The translations under genes and the position numbers were made by a program. From Paludisphaera borealis (lineage in GTDB: Bacteria > Planctomycetota > Planctomycetia > Isosphaerales > Isosphaeraceae): a stretch of 64,000 nt of DNA. The DNA is taken from NCBI RefSeq assembly GCF_001956985.1, contig NZ_CP019082.1, forward strand, positions 2,108,001 through 2,172,000. The letters run 5' to 3'. The notes under the pieces are model-generated. The model was given only the letters and a program-made list of their open reading frames with translations, did not search any database and was not told where the DNA came from. This document shows positions 34,872-43,952 of this stretch, in pieces (position 1 is the stretch's first letter; the number at the start of each line of letters is the position of its first letter).

Positions 34872-36192
34872 GGGCGACTCTCCAGACGGTCCCCGACCCG
34901 TCGTCGGTGACGAGGAGCGAGCCGTCGGCGGCCGTGGCGACGCCCACCGGCCGTCCCCAGACGTCCCCCTTGGGCGTCACGAAGCCCACCATGAAATCCT
35001 CGTACTCGCCCGTCGCCCTGCCGTTGACGACCGGGACGCGGATCACCTTGTAGCCGGTGCGGCGGGCGCGGTTCCAGGAGCCGTGCTCGGCGGCGAAGAT
35101 GTGATCGTGGTACTCGGCGGGGAACTTGTCGCCGTCGTAGAACGTCAGGTCGAGCGACGCCGAGTGCGACTGAAGCAGCACGTCGGGGACGATGGTCCTC
35201 CCCTTCAGCTCGGCATGCTTCCCCTTGTGGCGGGGGTCCTGGTGGTCGCCGATGTAGTACCAGGGCCAGCCGTAGAAGCCGCCCTCCTCGACGTGCGTGA
35301 TGTAGTCGGGGACCAGGTGATCGCCCAGGCCGTCGCGCTCATTGACCGACGTCCAGAGCTGGCCGGTGTGGGGATGCCTGGCCAACCCCACGGGATTGCG
35401 GATGCCGGTGGCGTAGGGCCGTTCGTTCTTGCCGTCGGGGTCGAAGGCGAGGATGTCGGCCCGGCGAATCTCGGACTTGTCGTCGTCGACGTTCGACCGC
35501 GAGCCGACCGACACGAAGAGGATCTTGCCGTCGCTCGAAAATTCGAGGTCGCGCGTCCAGTGGCCGCCGCCGCCGACGCGCTCGTTGCCGCTGGGGACGT
35601 CCTTGACGATCGTCTCGGCCGGGCCGGTCGCCTTGACGTCGCCGTTCGCGTAGGGGAACCGGACGACCGAATCAGTGTTGCCGACGTACACGAACTTCGG
35701 ATCGGGGCCGGGCGGGTAGAAGGCGATGCCGAACGGACGGGAGAGACCCGTGGCGAAAACCTCGTTGACCGCGGGCTTGCCGTCGCCGTCCTTGTCGCGA
35801 AGCACGCGAATGCGCCCGGCGCTGCTCTCGCTCAGGAACGCGTCGCCGTTGGGGGCGCGGACGATCACCCGGGGCTCTCTCAGTCCAGTCGCGAACTCGG
35901 TGACCTCGAAGCCTTCGGGGACCTTGGGCCAGGCGCCTTCGGGCCGCTTGATCATGCGGGCGCCGTTCTGCGCGGAAGGCGTGTCGAATGGGGCGGCCAG
36001 GTCGTCGAGTGTGATCAGCCGGCGAACGCCCGGAGCGTCGGTCGTCCAGTCGCCGAGCGCGTCCTTGCCCTTGAGGACCGATCGGGCCGGCGGCGCTTCA
36101 TCGGCGGCCTCGGCGCGGGTCGATCCGTCGTACGGAAGGAAGGCCAGGCAACCCGCGGCGATCAGCAACGAGCCTCTCTGTCGTGTCGTCAT
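34855..36192 (-). CDS. PQQ-type sugar dehydrogenase / sorbosone-dehydrogenase-like beta-propeller
   Basis: 445 residues from ATG 36192 with a weak signal peptide (RGSLLIAAGCLAFLPYDGSTRAEA). The propeller begins PEGFEVTEFATGLREPRVIV and RAPNGDAFLSESSAGRIRVL, then GIAFYPPGPDPKFVYVGNTD, HWTRDLEFSSDGKILFVSVG, the metal/PQQ-binding region RNPVGLARHPHTGQLWTSVN and EEGGFYGWPWYYIGDHQDPR, and the last blade GRPVGVATAADGSLLVTDDG. This is the layout of PQQ-dependent soluble aldose dehydrogenases and L-sorbosone dehydrogenases; whether PQQ is truly bound cannot be told. It is likely periplasmic sugar oxidation, consistent with the adjacent polysaccharide-lyase-like gene. Confidence 0.85.
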   Translation of the reverse strand: MTTRQRGSLLIAAGCLAFLPYDGSTRAEAADEAPPARSVLKGKDALGDWTTDAPGVRRLITLDDLAAPFDTPSAQNGARMIKRPEGAWPKVPEGFEVTEFATGLREPRVIVRAPNGDAFLSESSAGRIRVLRDKDGDGKPAVNEVFATGLSRPFGIAFYPPGPDPKFVYVGNTDSVVRFPYANGDVKATGPAETIVKDVPSGNERVGGGGHWTRDLEFSSDGKILFVSVGSRSNVDDDKSEIRRADILAFDPDGKNERPYATGIRNPVGLARHPHTGQLWTSVNERDGLGDHLVPDYITHVEEGGFYGWPWYYIGDHQDPRHKGKHAELKGRTIVPDVLLQSHSASLDLTFYDGDKFPAEYHDHIFAAEHGSWNRARRTGYKVIRVPVVNGRATGEYEDFMVGFVTPKGDVWGRPVGVATAADGSLLVTDDGSGTVWRVAHVGKK

Positions 36193-36689
36193 CTCGTCTT
36201 CCCATCGAAGGTGCGATGTCCAGAATCCACGCGTCGAGTTTACCGAACTTCCGCGATGTCGACCGCACCTTTGATCCGCCGGAGATGAAATCAGAAAGGC
36301 TCCGGATGGATTTCGAGTCGACTGACGATACGCGCTCGCCAAGCGTGGGACCGACTCCAGATTGCAGCCGGAGTCTGCAACCCGAATGTCACATGGACTC
36401 TGCCGAAACGGCGGAAGTGGATGGGACGCTCCGCAGCCCCGTCTACCCATTCGCCCTATCCTGGCCGGCGATCCTGAACCACGTTGCTGCTATGATTCAT
36501 CAAATCCCACTCGCTTGACACGAGAGAAACTCACGATTCTACTCATTCCATAGTCATGAGAGGCCGAGCGCCACGCCGAGCGGGGACGCCCGGAGAGTCC
36601 GCAATCGAGAACGTCGACGAAACCTGGCGGGCCGTTCCCGGACCGGGTCCTCCCGTTCCGAAACCGCAACAGGTTGAGGCTCAACGAAG
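36193..36689. other. Divergent intergenic region of 497 bases
   Basis: It separates the sugar dehydrogenase (minus) and the beta-propeller-like gene (plus). It holds one good promoter candidate (36515-36543, plus strand) and no repeat or RNA gene that I could recognise. Confidence 0.4.
36515..36543 (+). promoter_or_regulatory. Candidate sigma70-type promoter for the beta-propeller-like gene
   Basis: A consensus TTGACA (36515-36520) is followed after exactly 17 bases by TCTACT (36538-36543; 4 of 6 to TATAAT). The leader would be about 140 bases to ATG 36690. Confidence 0.4.
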
Positions 36690-38744
36690 ATGACGGGAAC
36701 GAACTTGAGTCGGCGCCGCCGAGACGCCAGGGAGAACCGACGGTCTCTGCGACGTCTCACGCCGACGTTCGAGGTCATGGAAGCGAGGGAAATGCTCTCG
36801 GGCGTCCCGGCCATGCCCAACGGGCCCCAATACAACTTTGGCACCAGTTGGCAGGAGATGTCCACCACGAGCGAGCCAACTCTGAGCAACGTCACCGCGA
36901 TCGCGATGGGCACGGACAGCTCGGTCTGGGTGGGCCTGGGTCAGCAGTCCCAGCAGGAGGTCGACCGGTATGACGCGGTGAAGGGGGTCTGGAGCCCCGT
37001 CTGGACGGCCCCCCAGCCGGTCGTCTCGATCGCCGCGGGGCCCGTCGTCAAGAATCCAACAGGGGGCACGCTTCGCGTCTGCTGGGTCGTCACGAAGGGG
37101 CCGGGGGCGGCCACCCAGATCAACCTCCTGCTCCAGTCCGGCGCCCAGGTCAAGGTGCTATCCGTTCCGGGCCTTCCGGGCAACGCCCCGGTGGCGCAGG
37201 TCGCCGCGGGCGCCGGCGCGGGCCGCTATGGCACCCTCTGGGCCCTCAACGCTTCGGGCGTCCCCTTCGTGTATCATCAGTCAAGCCAGTCCTGGACCCG
37301 CATGCCGACCGGCGGAGTGGCGATCACCCAACTGACGGTCGGCTCGGCGACGAACGTCTGGGCGGTCGGCACGTCCAGCGGCTCGACGATCCCGCAGGCG
37401 TACCGCTTCAACGGGACCGGCTTCCAGCGCGACGCCTCGCTCAACCCCGCACAGGGCGTCCGCCTCCTCAGCGCGACGTCCGACGGCACGGTCTGGGCCG
37501 TCACGGCGGACAACGTCGTCGAGACCCGCCCGTCCAACCCCGGGACCTGGAACGTCGTCCCTGACGCCTCCCAGCCGGCGGGCGTGGCCGTCGATCTGCT
37601 GGCGGCGAGCTCGAAGTACCGCAGCGCCGTGGTCAGCCGGGCCAACGATGACTCCTGGGTGCTGAACTACGGCGTCGCCGACCAGCCGGCGACGGGCTTC
37701 CCCTCGATGAACGCGTACCAGACGACGGGTTTCGCCTACATCAACAGCAAGCTTGGCCTCGCCCAAGGCCTGACCATCCGCGACGAGTACACCAACAGCG
37801 ACTACCTCTCTCAACTCTCAGACGACTTCACGACGATCAGCGGCCTGTCCCGCCCCTCCGGCGTCCCGCAGGTGTACTGGAGCGGGCCGAACGGCATCAA
37901 GACCGAGATCTTGCTTGAGATCCGTTGCGTCCAGGGCGTGTACCAGGTCTTCCAGAACATCAACTCCCTGAACCTGAAGATCGAGGCGCAGGCCTCGCTT
38001 CAACTCACGACGGTCAAGAACGCGGTCGAGGTTCAGAAGGGCTACGACAATTCCGAGATCGGGATGTTCCTCGGGTCGATGTTCAACGCCGCCGTCTCCG
38101 GGATCGCCGCCGCCTTCTCCGGCAGCTATGCGATCGTGGCGGGGGCGATCGCGGCGGGCCTCGAAGAGGCCGTCTCCGATGCGACCGGGGGCGACCCCGA
38201 CCAGCAGATCAAGTTGAAGTTCAACCAGTTGGACGCCAAGATCGGCGACGTCATCACGGCGGCCAACCTGGCCAACGGCACCTACGAACAGAACATCCTC
38301 GCCGACTGGGGGAGGACGTTCGCGGTCGGCGACAACGTCGTCAAGGGCCTCTGGAACTGGCCCGCGGGAACGAGCGCGACCCTCGCCAACCAGACAGTCA
38401 ACGGCTTCAAGAGTTACATGTTCCAGTCCCTGATGCCGCTGAAGTATTCGATCGTCGCCTTCGATGAGTTCGAGACCCCGTGGTTCTCCCAGCTCGACGT
38501 GCCGACTTACGACCAGTACTTCGTCCCCGTGGGAACGTTTAGCAACGGCGTCAAGTATGGCACCCTCTACGTCATCCACGACAAGAATTCCTCGGACGAC
38601 CTCTTCACGGACCCCGGCCCGTTCCCGACGAAATCCACGCTGGCCATGATCTACGGCGTGATCGGCGGAACGACTGCTCAGGCCCAGGCCGCCCTCTTCA
38701 CCGGCGCGAACGGCTGGATGCCTGTGACCGTTGTGAACGGCTGA
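36690..38744 (+). CDS. Exported tectonin-like beta-propeller protein with a C-terminal helical domain
   Basis: 684 residues. The first 25 residues are strongly basic and lead to TPTFEVMEAREMLSG, the LExR-type start of planctomycete exported proteins. Residues ~50-300 hold repeated blocks of the tectonin kind (DSSVWVGLGQQ, GTLWALNASGVPFVY, TNVWAVGTSSG, DGTVWAVTADNV; each followed by an aromatic W-x-x-M/V strand), so a lectin-like propeller is likely. Residues ~400-560 change to helices with a Gly/Ala-rich membrane-like hairpin (SGIAAAFSGSYAIVAGAIAAGL) flanked by EVQKGYDNSEIGMFLGSMFN and LKFNQLDAKIGDVITAA; this is reminiscent of helical pore-forming proteins but no family was identified. The C-terminal ~120 residues resemble a beta domain. 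Confidence 0.65.
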   Translation: MTGTNLSRRRRDARENRRSLRRLTPTFEVMEAREMLSGVPAMPNGPQYNFGTSWQEMSTTSEPTLSNVTAIAMGTDSSVWVGLGQQSQQEVDRYDAVKGVWSPVWTAPQPVVSIAAGPVVKNPTGGTLRVCWVVTKGPGAATQINLLLQSGAQVKVLSVPGLPGNAPVAQVAAGAGAGRYGTLWALNASGVPFVYHQSSQSWTRMPTGGVAITQLTVGSATNVWAVGTSSGSTIPQAYRFNGTGFQRDASLNPAQGVRLLSATSDGTVWAVTADNVVETRPSNPGTWNVVPDASQPAGVAVDLLAASSKYRSAVVSRANDDSWVLNYGVADQPATGFPSMNAYQTTGFAYINSKLGLAQGLTIRDEYTNSDYLSQLSDDFTTISGLSRPSGVPQVYWSGPNGIKTEILLEIRCVQGVYQVFQNINSLNLKIEAQASLQLTTVKNAVEVQKGYDNSEIGMFLGSMFNAAVSGIAAAFSGSYAIVAGAIAAGLEEAVSDATGGDPDQQIKLKFNQLDAKIGDVITAANLANGTYEQNILADWGRTFAVGDNVVKGLWNWPAGTSATLANQTVNGFKSYMFQSLMPLKYSIVAFDEFETPWFSQLDVPTYDQYFVPVGTFSNGVKYGTLYVIHDKNSSDDLFTDPGPFPTKSTLAMIYGVIGGTTAQAQAALFTGANGWMPVTVVNG

Positions 38745-38844
38745 GTTTCCAGGCGATGCGTCGGGCGACCGGGGGCCGGCCCCGCAAGGGCGGCCACGCC
38801 GATACCGTCTCTTACCATTTCCCCAGTAACCATCTGCGGCCAAC

Positions 38845-38874
38845 AAAAAAGACCGCCGGCTTGCGCCGGCGGTC
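38845..38874 (-). terminator. Intrinsic terminator of ppdK
   Basis: On the minus strand a 10-bp stem (38865-38874 with 38851-38860, loop 4) is followed by six T (38845-38850). It lies 36 bases after the ppdK stop. It could also affect the convergent beta-propeller gene. Confidence 0.9.
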
Positions 38875-38910
38875 TCGCTGGGTGGTTTCCATCAAGACGT
38901 AGGTCTTGGG

Positions 38911-41580
38911 TTACTTGTCGCGCTGGCCGGCGGAGCCGAGGACGGCCTGGGCCGCGGCGAGGCGGGCGATGGGCACGCGGAACGGGGAACACGAGACGTA
39001 GTCCATGCCGACGTTGTGGCAGAAAACGACGCTCTCGGGATCGCCGCCGTGCTCGCCGCAGATGCCGACCTTGAGGTGCTCGCCGTGCTTTTCCTTGCGC
39101 GCCTTGCGGCCCTTGGCGGTCCCCATCTCGACGAGCTGGCCGACGCCCGCCTGGTCGAGGGTCTGGAACGGGTCGACCGGAAGGATCTTGTTCTCGATGT
39201 AGGCCGGCATGAACGAGCCGATGTCGTCGCGGCTGAACCCGAAGGTGAGCTGCGTCAGGTCGTTGGTGCCGAACGAGAAGAACTCGGCCTCTTCAGCGAT
39301 CTGGTCGGCCGTCAAGGCGGCGCGGGGGATCTCGATCATCGTTCCGATCAGGAACTCGACCTTGGTCCCGGCCTTCTTGAAGACCTCTTCGGCGACGGCC
39401 AGGGCCCGCTTCTTGAGGATGCTCAGCTCCTCGACGGTACCGATCAGCGGGATCATGATCTCGGGAAGGACCGACTTGCCCTTCTTCTTGACCTCGATGG
39501 CGGCTTCAAGGATCGCCCGGACCTGCATGTCGCCGATCTCGGGGAACTTGATCGGCAGGCGGCAACCGCGAAGGCCGAGCATCGGGTTGGCTTCGTGAAG
39601 CTGCTCGACCCGGCGCTTGACCTTCTCGACCGGGATGCCGAGCTGCTTGGCGACTTCGTTCTGGCCGGCGTCGTCGTGCGGCAGGAACTCGTGGAGCGGC
39701 GGGTCGAGCAGCCGGATCGTCACCGGCAGTCCGTCCATCGCCTCGAAGATGCCGACGAAGTCCTTCCGCTGGTACGGTTCGAGGGCTTGGAGCGCCTTGA
39801 CCCGTCCTTCGGTGTCGTCGGCGAGGATCATCTTCCGCATGTCGACGATCCGCTGGCCCTCGAAGAACATGTGCTCGGTGCGGCACAGTCCGATGCCCTC
39901 GGCCCCGAACTCGCGGGCCTTGGCGGCGTCGGCCGGGGTGTCGGCGTTGGTGCGGACCTTGAGGGTGCGGGTCTTGTCGGCCCACGACATCAGCTCGGCG
40001 AAGTGGCCCGAGATGGTCGGGTCGACGGTCGGCACCTGGCCGATGATGACGTCGCCGGTGGTGCCGTTGATCGTCAGGTAGTCGCCGACCTTGACGACCT
40101 TATCGCCGATCGTGATCTGGCCCTTTTTCTCGTCGATCTGGATGGCCTCGCAGCCGACGACGCATGGCTTGCCCCAACCGCGAGCGACGACCGCCGCGTG
40201 GCTGGCCTTGCCGCCGGTCTGCGTGAGGATGCCCTTGGCCAGGTGCATGCCGGCCACGTCCTCGGGGCTCGTCTCCTTGCGGACGAGCATAATCGGCTGC
40301 TCGGGGTGCTCTTCATGGAAGGCGACGGCCGCATCGGCCGACAGGATCACCTTGCCGCACGCCGCGCCCGGGCTGGCGGCGATGCCGCGAGCCACCGAAG
40401 TCACCTTGGCCTTGGGGTCGAGCTGGGGGAGCAGCAGGTGGTTCAGGCTGTCGGCGGCGACCCGCTTGAGGGCCGTCTTCTCGTCAATCAACCCTTCCTT
40501 GACCATCTCGACGGCGATCCGCACCGCAGCGCTGCCGGTCCGCTTGCCGGTCCGAGTCTGGAGCATGTAGAGCGTGCCCTCCTCGACCGTGAACTCGACG
40601 TCCTGCATTTCCTTGTAATGCTGTTCGAGTTTCTGGCGGATGTCCATCAACTGCTTGTAGACCTTGGGCATCTCCGAATCGAGCTGGGTGATCGGCTCGG
40701 GGGTCCGGATGCCGGCCACAACGTCTTCGCCCTGGGCGTTGATGAGGTAGTCGCCGAAGAACTCGTCGGCGCCGGTGTTCGGGTCGCGGGTGAACGCCAC
40801 CCCGGTGCCGGAGTTGGTGCCCGTGTTGCCGAAGACCATCGCCTGGACGTTGACCGCCGTCCCCTTCAGCTCGCTGATCCGCTCGATCCGGCGGTACTGG
40901 ACCGCCTTGTTCCCCATCCAGCTATTGAAGACGGCCATGATGGCCTTCCAGAGCTGGTCCTTGGGGTCCTGCGGGAAGCCTTCGCCGACGTGCTTGGAGT
41001 AGACGGCCTTGTACCGCTTCACCAGCTCCTTGAGGTCGTCGGCCGTGAGGTCGGTGTCGAGCTTGACCTTCTTCTCTTCCTTCAGCTTCGACAGCTCGTG
41101 CTCGAAGGCCTCGTGCTCGACCCCCATCGCCGTCGATCCGAACATGTCGATCAGGCGGCGGTAGCCGTCGTAGGCGAACCGGGCGTTGCCGGTCTTCTTG
41201 GCCAGGCCCTCGACCGAGGCGTCGTTGAGGCCCAGGTTGAGGATCGTGTTCATCATGCCCGGCATCGACAGAGCCGCGCCCGAGCGAACGCTCACCAGCA
41301 GCGGGTCGTGGGAGTCGCCGAACTTCTTGCCGGACTGGCTCTCGACCAGGTTGAGGGCGGCCTCGACCTGCGGCTTGACCGCCTCGGGGAGCTTCTTGCC
41401 CCCTTCGTAGTAGTCGTGGCAGACTTCCGTCGTGATCGTGAAGCCGGGGGGGACGGGAATCCCGATCGAGCTCATCTCCGCGAGGTTCGCACCCTTGCCG
41501 CCGAGCAGTTCCTTCATGTCGGAGCGCCCCTCGGCCTTGCCGTCGCCGAAGGAATAGACGTACTTGGGAGTCGTGGACAT
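38911..41580 (-). CDS. ppdK: Pyruvate, phosphate dikinase
   Basis: Interconverts pyruvate + ATP + Pi and PEP + AMP + PPi. The 889-residue length is that of bacterial PPDKs. N-terminal ATP-grasp domain with LLGGKGANLAEMSSIGIPVP and SVRSGAALSMPGMMNTILNL, the phosphohistidine domain with TQTGGKASHAAVVARGWGKP (catalytic His), and the C-terminal TIM barrel with GIGLCRTEHMFFEGQRI, RGCRLPIKFPEIGDMQ, FFSFGTNDLTQLTFGFSRDD and GICGEHGGDPESVVF. PPDK allows gluconeogenic or PPi-saving glycolytic flux; it stands alone here with its own terminator. The start at 41580 (MSTTPKYVYSFGDGKAEG) is the usual one for the family. Confidence 0.97.
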   Translation of the reverse strand: MSTTPKYVYSFGDGKAEGRSDMKELLGGKGANLAEMSSIGIPVPPGFTITTEVCHDYYEGGKKLPEAVKPQVEAALNLVESQSGKKFGDSHDPLLVSVRSGAALSMPGMMNTILNLGLNDASVEGLAKKTGNARFAYDGYRRLIDMFGSTAMGVEHEAFEHELSKLKEEKKVKLDTDLTADDLKELVKRYKAVYSKHVGEGFPQDPKDQLWKAIMAVFNSWMGNKAVQYRRIERISELKGTAVNVQAMVFGNTGTNSGTGVAFTRDPNTGADEFFGDYLINAQGEDVVAGIRTPEPITQLDSEMPKVYKQLMDIRQKLEQHYKEMQDVEFTVEEGTLYMLQTRTGKRTGSAAVRIAVEMVKEGLIDEKTALKRVAADSLNHLLLPQLDPKAKVTSVARGIAASPGAACGKVILSADAAVAFHEEHPEQPIMLVRKETSPEDVAGMHLAKGILTQTGGKASHAAVVARGWGKPCVVGCEAIQIDEKKGQITIGDKVVKVGDYLTINGTTGDVIIGQVPTVDPTISGHFAELMSWADKTRTLKVRTNADTPADAAKAREFGAEGIGLCRTEHMFFEGQRIVDMRKMILADDTEGRVKALQALEPYQRKDFVGIFEAMDGLPVTIRLLDPPLHEFLPHDDAGQNEVAKQLGIPVEKVKRRVEQLHEANPMLGLRGCRLPIKFPEIGDMQVRAILEAAIEVKKKGKSVLPEIMIPLIGTVEELSILKKRALAVAEEVFKKAGTKVEFLIGTMIEIPRAALTADQIAEEAEFFSFGTNDLTQLTFGFSRDDIGSFMPAYIENKILPVDPFQTLDQAGVGQLVEMGTAKGRKARKEKHGEHLKVGICGEHGGDPESVVFCHNVGMDYVSCSPFRVPIARLAAAQAVLGSAGQRDK

Positions 41581-41965
41581 CGGACTCTAAAACTCCTGGA
41601 CAGGGCCGGTCAAAAAGGTCAACGGCCCCAGCGAAGGATCAGGGCGGAAGGATCTCGGACCGGCTCGCCCCTCACCCTCAAGGGAAGGCGAAGACGGAAG
41701 CCGGCTCCATCCGGCCGATTCGCCGACGCTGGAGGGTCGCTGAACAAGGGGGCGACGGCCCGGGACGAGCCATCCGCCCGCGTCGATCGGCCGCCGGTAA
41801 CGTTCTTGTTCGTAATACCTTGTCAAATCACAAGTTAACGGCTCGTTCAGCGGCCGTCAAGGCGACAGTGGGTCGAGCCGCTCCAACCCCCGGCCCGGTA
41901 AGGAGTTGGCCCCGGGGCCGCCTCGCCGCGGGCCTCCCGGGTTTCGTCCGGCCGGACGTTCGAAC
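41581..41965. other. Intergenic region upstream of ppdK, nothing definite
   Basis: The DUF3179 gene ends at 41966 on the same strand. A TTGACA is present on the minus strand near 41820 but no acceptable -10 is found 16-18 bases away. No repeat or RNA gene was seen. Confidence 0.35.
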
Positions 41966-42859
41966 TCACTCCGGCGGCATGCCCCGCTTGCGGTCGACCG
42001 AACCGATCAGCAGCCGCGCCCCCGGATGGCTGTCGCGCCAGTCGTCCCAGGCCACCGCGCTGACGCGGGTCACGAGCGGCAGCTCCTTGCCCTTGTACTT
42101 GCCGGCGAAAGCCACGAGCCCGCGTCCCTCGTCGCTCCAAAGGCTCTCGGTGCCTCGATCGTAGAGGACGTGCCTCCCTTCGAACATGAGGCCGCTCGAT
42201 CCGAGCGTGATCCGATGCCCCTCCAGTCGCGCGTCGAAAATCGACACCGGCGTCTCCGATTCGTGGAAGGGATCAAGGTGGATCAGGTAAGGCCGGTCCT
42301 CGATCACGTCGTTGACGATCAAGACCTTGCCGAGCACGGTCATCGGGTAGGCGCACGAGCAGCCGCCGAGGGCCAACCCGGCCACCCCCGCTCCCCCTGG
42401 TATCCGTTCCCAGATCGGCCCGCCGCCGTTCTCGATCATCGGGTAGTCGATCGCCTGCGAAACGTCGCGGCCGATCGGTTCGCTCATCTCCCGACGCTCG
42501 AAATCGCCGAGGTGGGCCCGGAACCAGCAGTGCCCCTCCCCCTGCTTCCAGCCCGACCACACGAAGATCGTGTCCCCCTCGACGCGGAACCACGGGTCGG
42601 GTTTCGAGGCTTTCGAGACCCGGGGGTAGATGTTCGGGTAGCCGACCACGGCCGTATCCACGGCGCGTCGCTCCTCTTCCCGGAGCGCCTGCCACTCACC
42701 CCAGACGATCCGCCCCGTCACGACCAGCGGCAGCCCCACCAGGACGACGACCGCCGCCGCGAGCGAGCAACGGGCCCAGAACCACGTCTGCGACTCCACG
42801 GGCGACGGGAGGAAAGACGAGGTGGACGGGGCAGCGGACTGCTCAATGTGTTGATCCAT
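41966..42859 (-). CDS. DUF3179-like membrane-anchored protein
   Basis: 297 residues from ATG 42859 (GGAGGG about ten bases upstream). One membrane helix (CSLAAAVVVLVGLPLVVTG) near the N-terminus, then a periplasmic domain. The C-terminal half follows the DUF3179 pattern: AYPMTVLGKVLIVNDVIEDR, ISIF/VSIFDARLEGHRITLG, SSGLMFEGRHVLYDRGTESL and WSDEGRGLVAF...SAVAWDDWRDSHPGARLL. Family members have a TYCPLC heme- or metal-like motif in the middle; here GGCSCAYPMT is present earlier and the CPLC equivalent is absent (HLDPFHESE), so the domain is divergent. The role is unknown. Confidence 0.65.
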   Translation of the reverse strand: MDQHIEQSAAPSTSSFLPSPVESQTWFWARCSLAAAVVVLVGLPLVVTGRIVWGEWQALREEERRAVDTAVVGYPNIYPRVSKASKPDPWFRVEGDTIFVWSGWKQGEGHCWFRAHLGDFERREMSEPIGRDVSQAIDYPMIENGGGPIWERIPGGAGVAGLALGGCSCAYPMTVLGKVLIVNDVIEDRPYLIHLDPFHESETPVSIFDARLEGHRITLGSSGLMFEGRHVLYDRGTESLWSDEGRGLVAFAGKYKGKELPLVTRVSAVAWDDWRDSHPGARLLIGSVDRKRGMPPE

Positions 42860-43122
42860 GAGTGCGAATCCCTCCGGAGTCGTTGCGAGCAACCTTCCAG
42901 AAGCATCAAGACGTGTGTTGCGCTCTTATGACACAGTCGTCCCCTCGGGTCAATCGGCGACCCGGAATTCCATTCCGAATCGAAACCGAAAGCCCGCAAG
43001 TCGACTTCCGAGCTTTACCTGGCGGGACGAGGTCAAGGAATATGAACACCCACGCTGCGGCCGCGGGGCGACTCCAGCATGGCCTCCGTCTTGTAAATCA
43101 TGGGATGTAATGGGAGGGACGC

Positions 43123-43836
43123 ATGTCGAACGGATGGGACGAGTCGGCGTCGGCATGGATCGCGGACATGGGCGAACGTGGTGATTACGGCCGCGAGTTC
43201 GTGCTAGACGCGCCCATGATGGACCGCGTCCGCGCCAAGGAATTCGAGGTCGCGTTGGACGTGGGATGCGGCGAGGGCCGCTTCTGCCGGATGATGCGAG
43301 GTTGCGGCATTCAAACGGTAGGCATCGATCCGACGGCCGCGTTGATCGAGCACGCTCGGCGGCGGGACCCGGAGGGCGATTACCGGGTCGGCCAGGCCGA
43401 GGCGCTCGACTTCCCGGATCAGACCTTCGACCTCGTCGTCAGTTATCTGACGTTGATCGACATCCCGGACGTCGCGAGGGCGATCGCGGAAATGGCGCGC
43501 GTCATGCGGCCCGGCGGGACCTTGTTGATCGCGAACCTCGGCAGCTTCAACACGGCCGCCGTGAACGGGGGTTGGACGCCGGGTGGAGATGGCGAAAAAC
43601 GCTTCTGCATCGATCATTACCTCACGGAGCGCCCCGAGTGGGTGAGCTGGCGGGGTATTCGAATCCAGAACTGGCACCGGCCGCTCAGCCGCTACATGTC
43701 GCTGCTGCTGGAACAGAACCTGAACCTGCGCCACTTCAGCGAGCCCGAACCCGTCGGAGCTGACGCCGCCACGGCGGAACGCTACCGGCGCGTCCCCTGG
43801 TTCATGATGATGGAATGGGAGAAACCGAAAGCCTGA
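43123..43836 (+). CDS. Class I SAM-dependent methyltransferase
   Basis: 237 residues from ATG 43123 with GGGAGGG just upstream. The Rossmann methyltransferase motifs are clear: motif I VALDVGCGEGRFCRMMRG, motif II VGIDPTAALIEHARRRDP, motif III AEALDFPDQTFDLVVSYLTL, then RAIAEMARVMRPGGTLLIAN of the Methyltransf_11/25 (UbiE-like) group. The C-terminal region (FCIDHYLTERPEWVSWRGIR; LSRYMSLLLEQNLNLRHFSE) is typical of small-molecule methyltransferases of this type. The substrate is unknown. It converges on fusA; the fusA terminator lies between the stops. Confidence 0.87.
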   Translation: MSNGWDESASAWIADMGERGDYGREFVLDAPMMDRVRAKEFEVALDVGCGEGRFCRMMRGCGIQTVGIDPTAALIEHARRRDPEGDYRVGQAEALDFPDQTFDLVVSYLTLIDIPDVARAIAEMARVMRPGGTLLIANLGSFNTAAVNGGWTPGGDGEKRFCIDHYLTERPEWVSWRGIRIQNWHRPLSRYMSLLLEQNLNLRHFSEPEPVGADAATAERYRRVPWFMMMEWEKPKA

Positions 43837-43878
43837 CCGACCCGGCCCCGACCGTCGTCTCATGGGGGGCGGGAATGC

Positions 43879-43913
43879 AAAAAGGCCGCCCGGTCGAGTG
43901 ACGGAGCGGCCTT
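43879..43913 (-). terminator. Intrinsic terminator of fusA
   Basis: On the minus strand AAGGCCGC (43906-43913) pairs with GCGGCCTT (43882-43889), followed by a T-run (43879-43883). It lies 40 bases after the fusA stop. Confidence 0.85.
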
Positions 43914-43952
43914 GGAGTTGGATGCGAGCGGCGGGGAAGGAATCGGAACGGC

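Noticed and set aside
41790-41830. Promoter for ppdK built on TTGACA
   Set aside because: No hexamer resembling TATAAT is found 16-18 bases downstream on the minus strand.
39016-41838. A 940-codon open frame on the plus strand opposite ppdK
   Set aside because: It is the antisense shadow of a long, GC-rich, unmistakable PPDK gene; composition is Asp/Leu/Val/Gly/Arg-rich noise and no domain is present. The same applies to the 642-codon frame opposite fusA (44334-46262).
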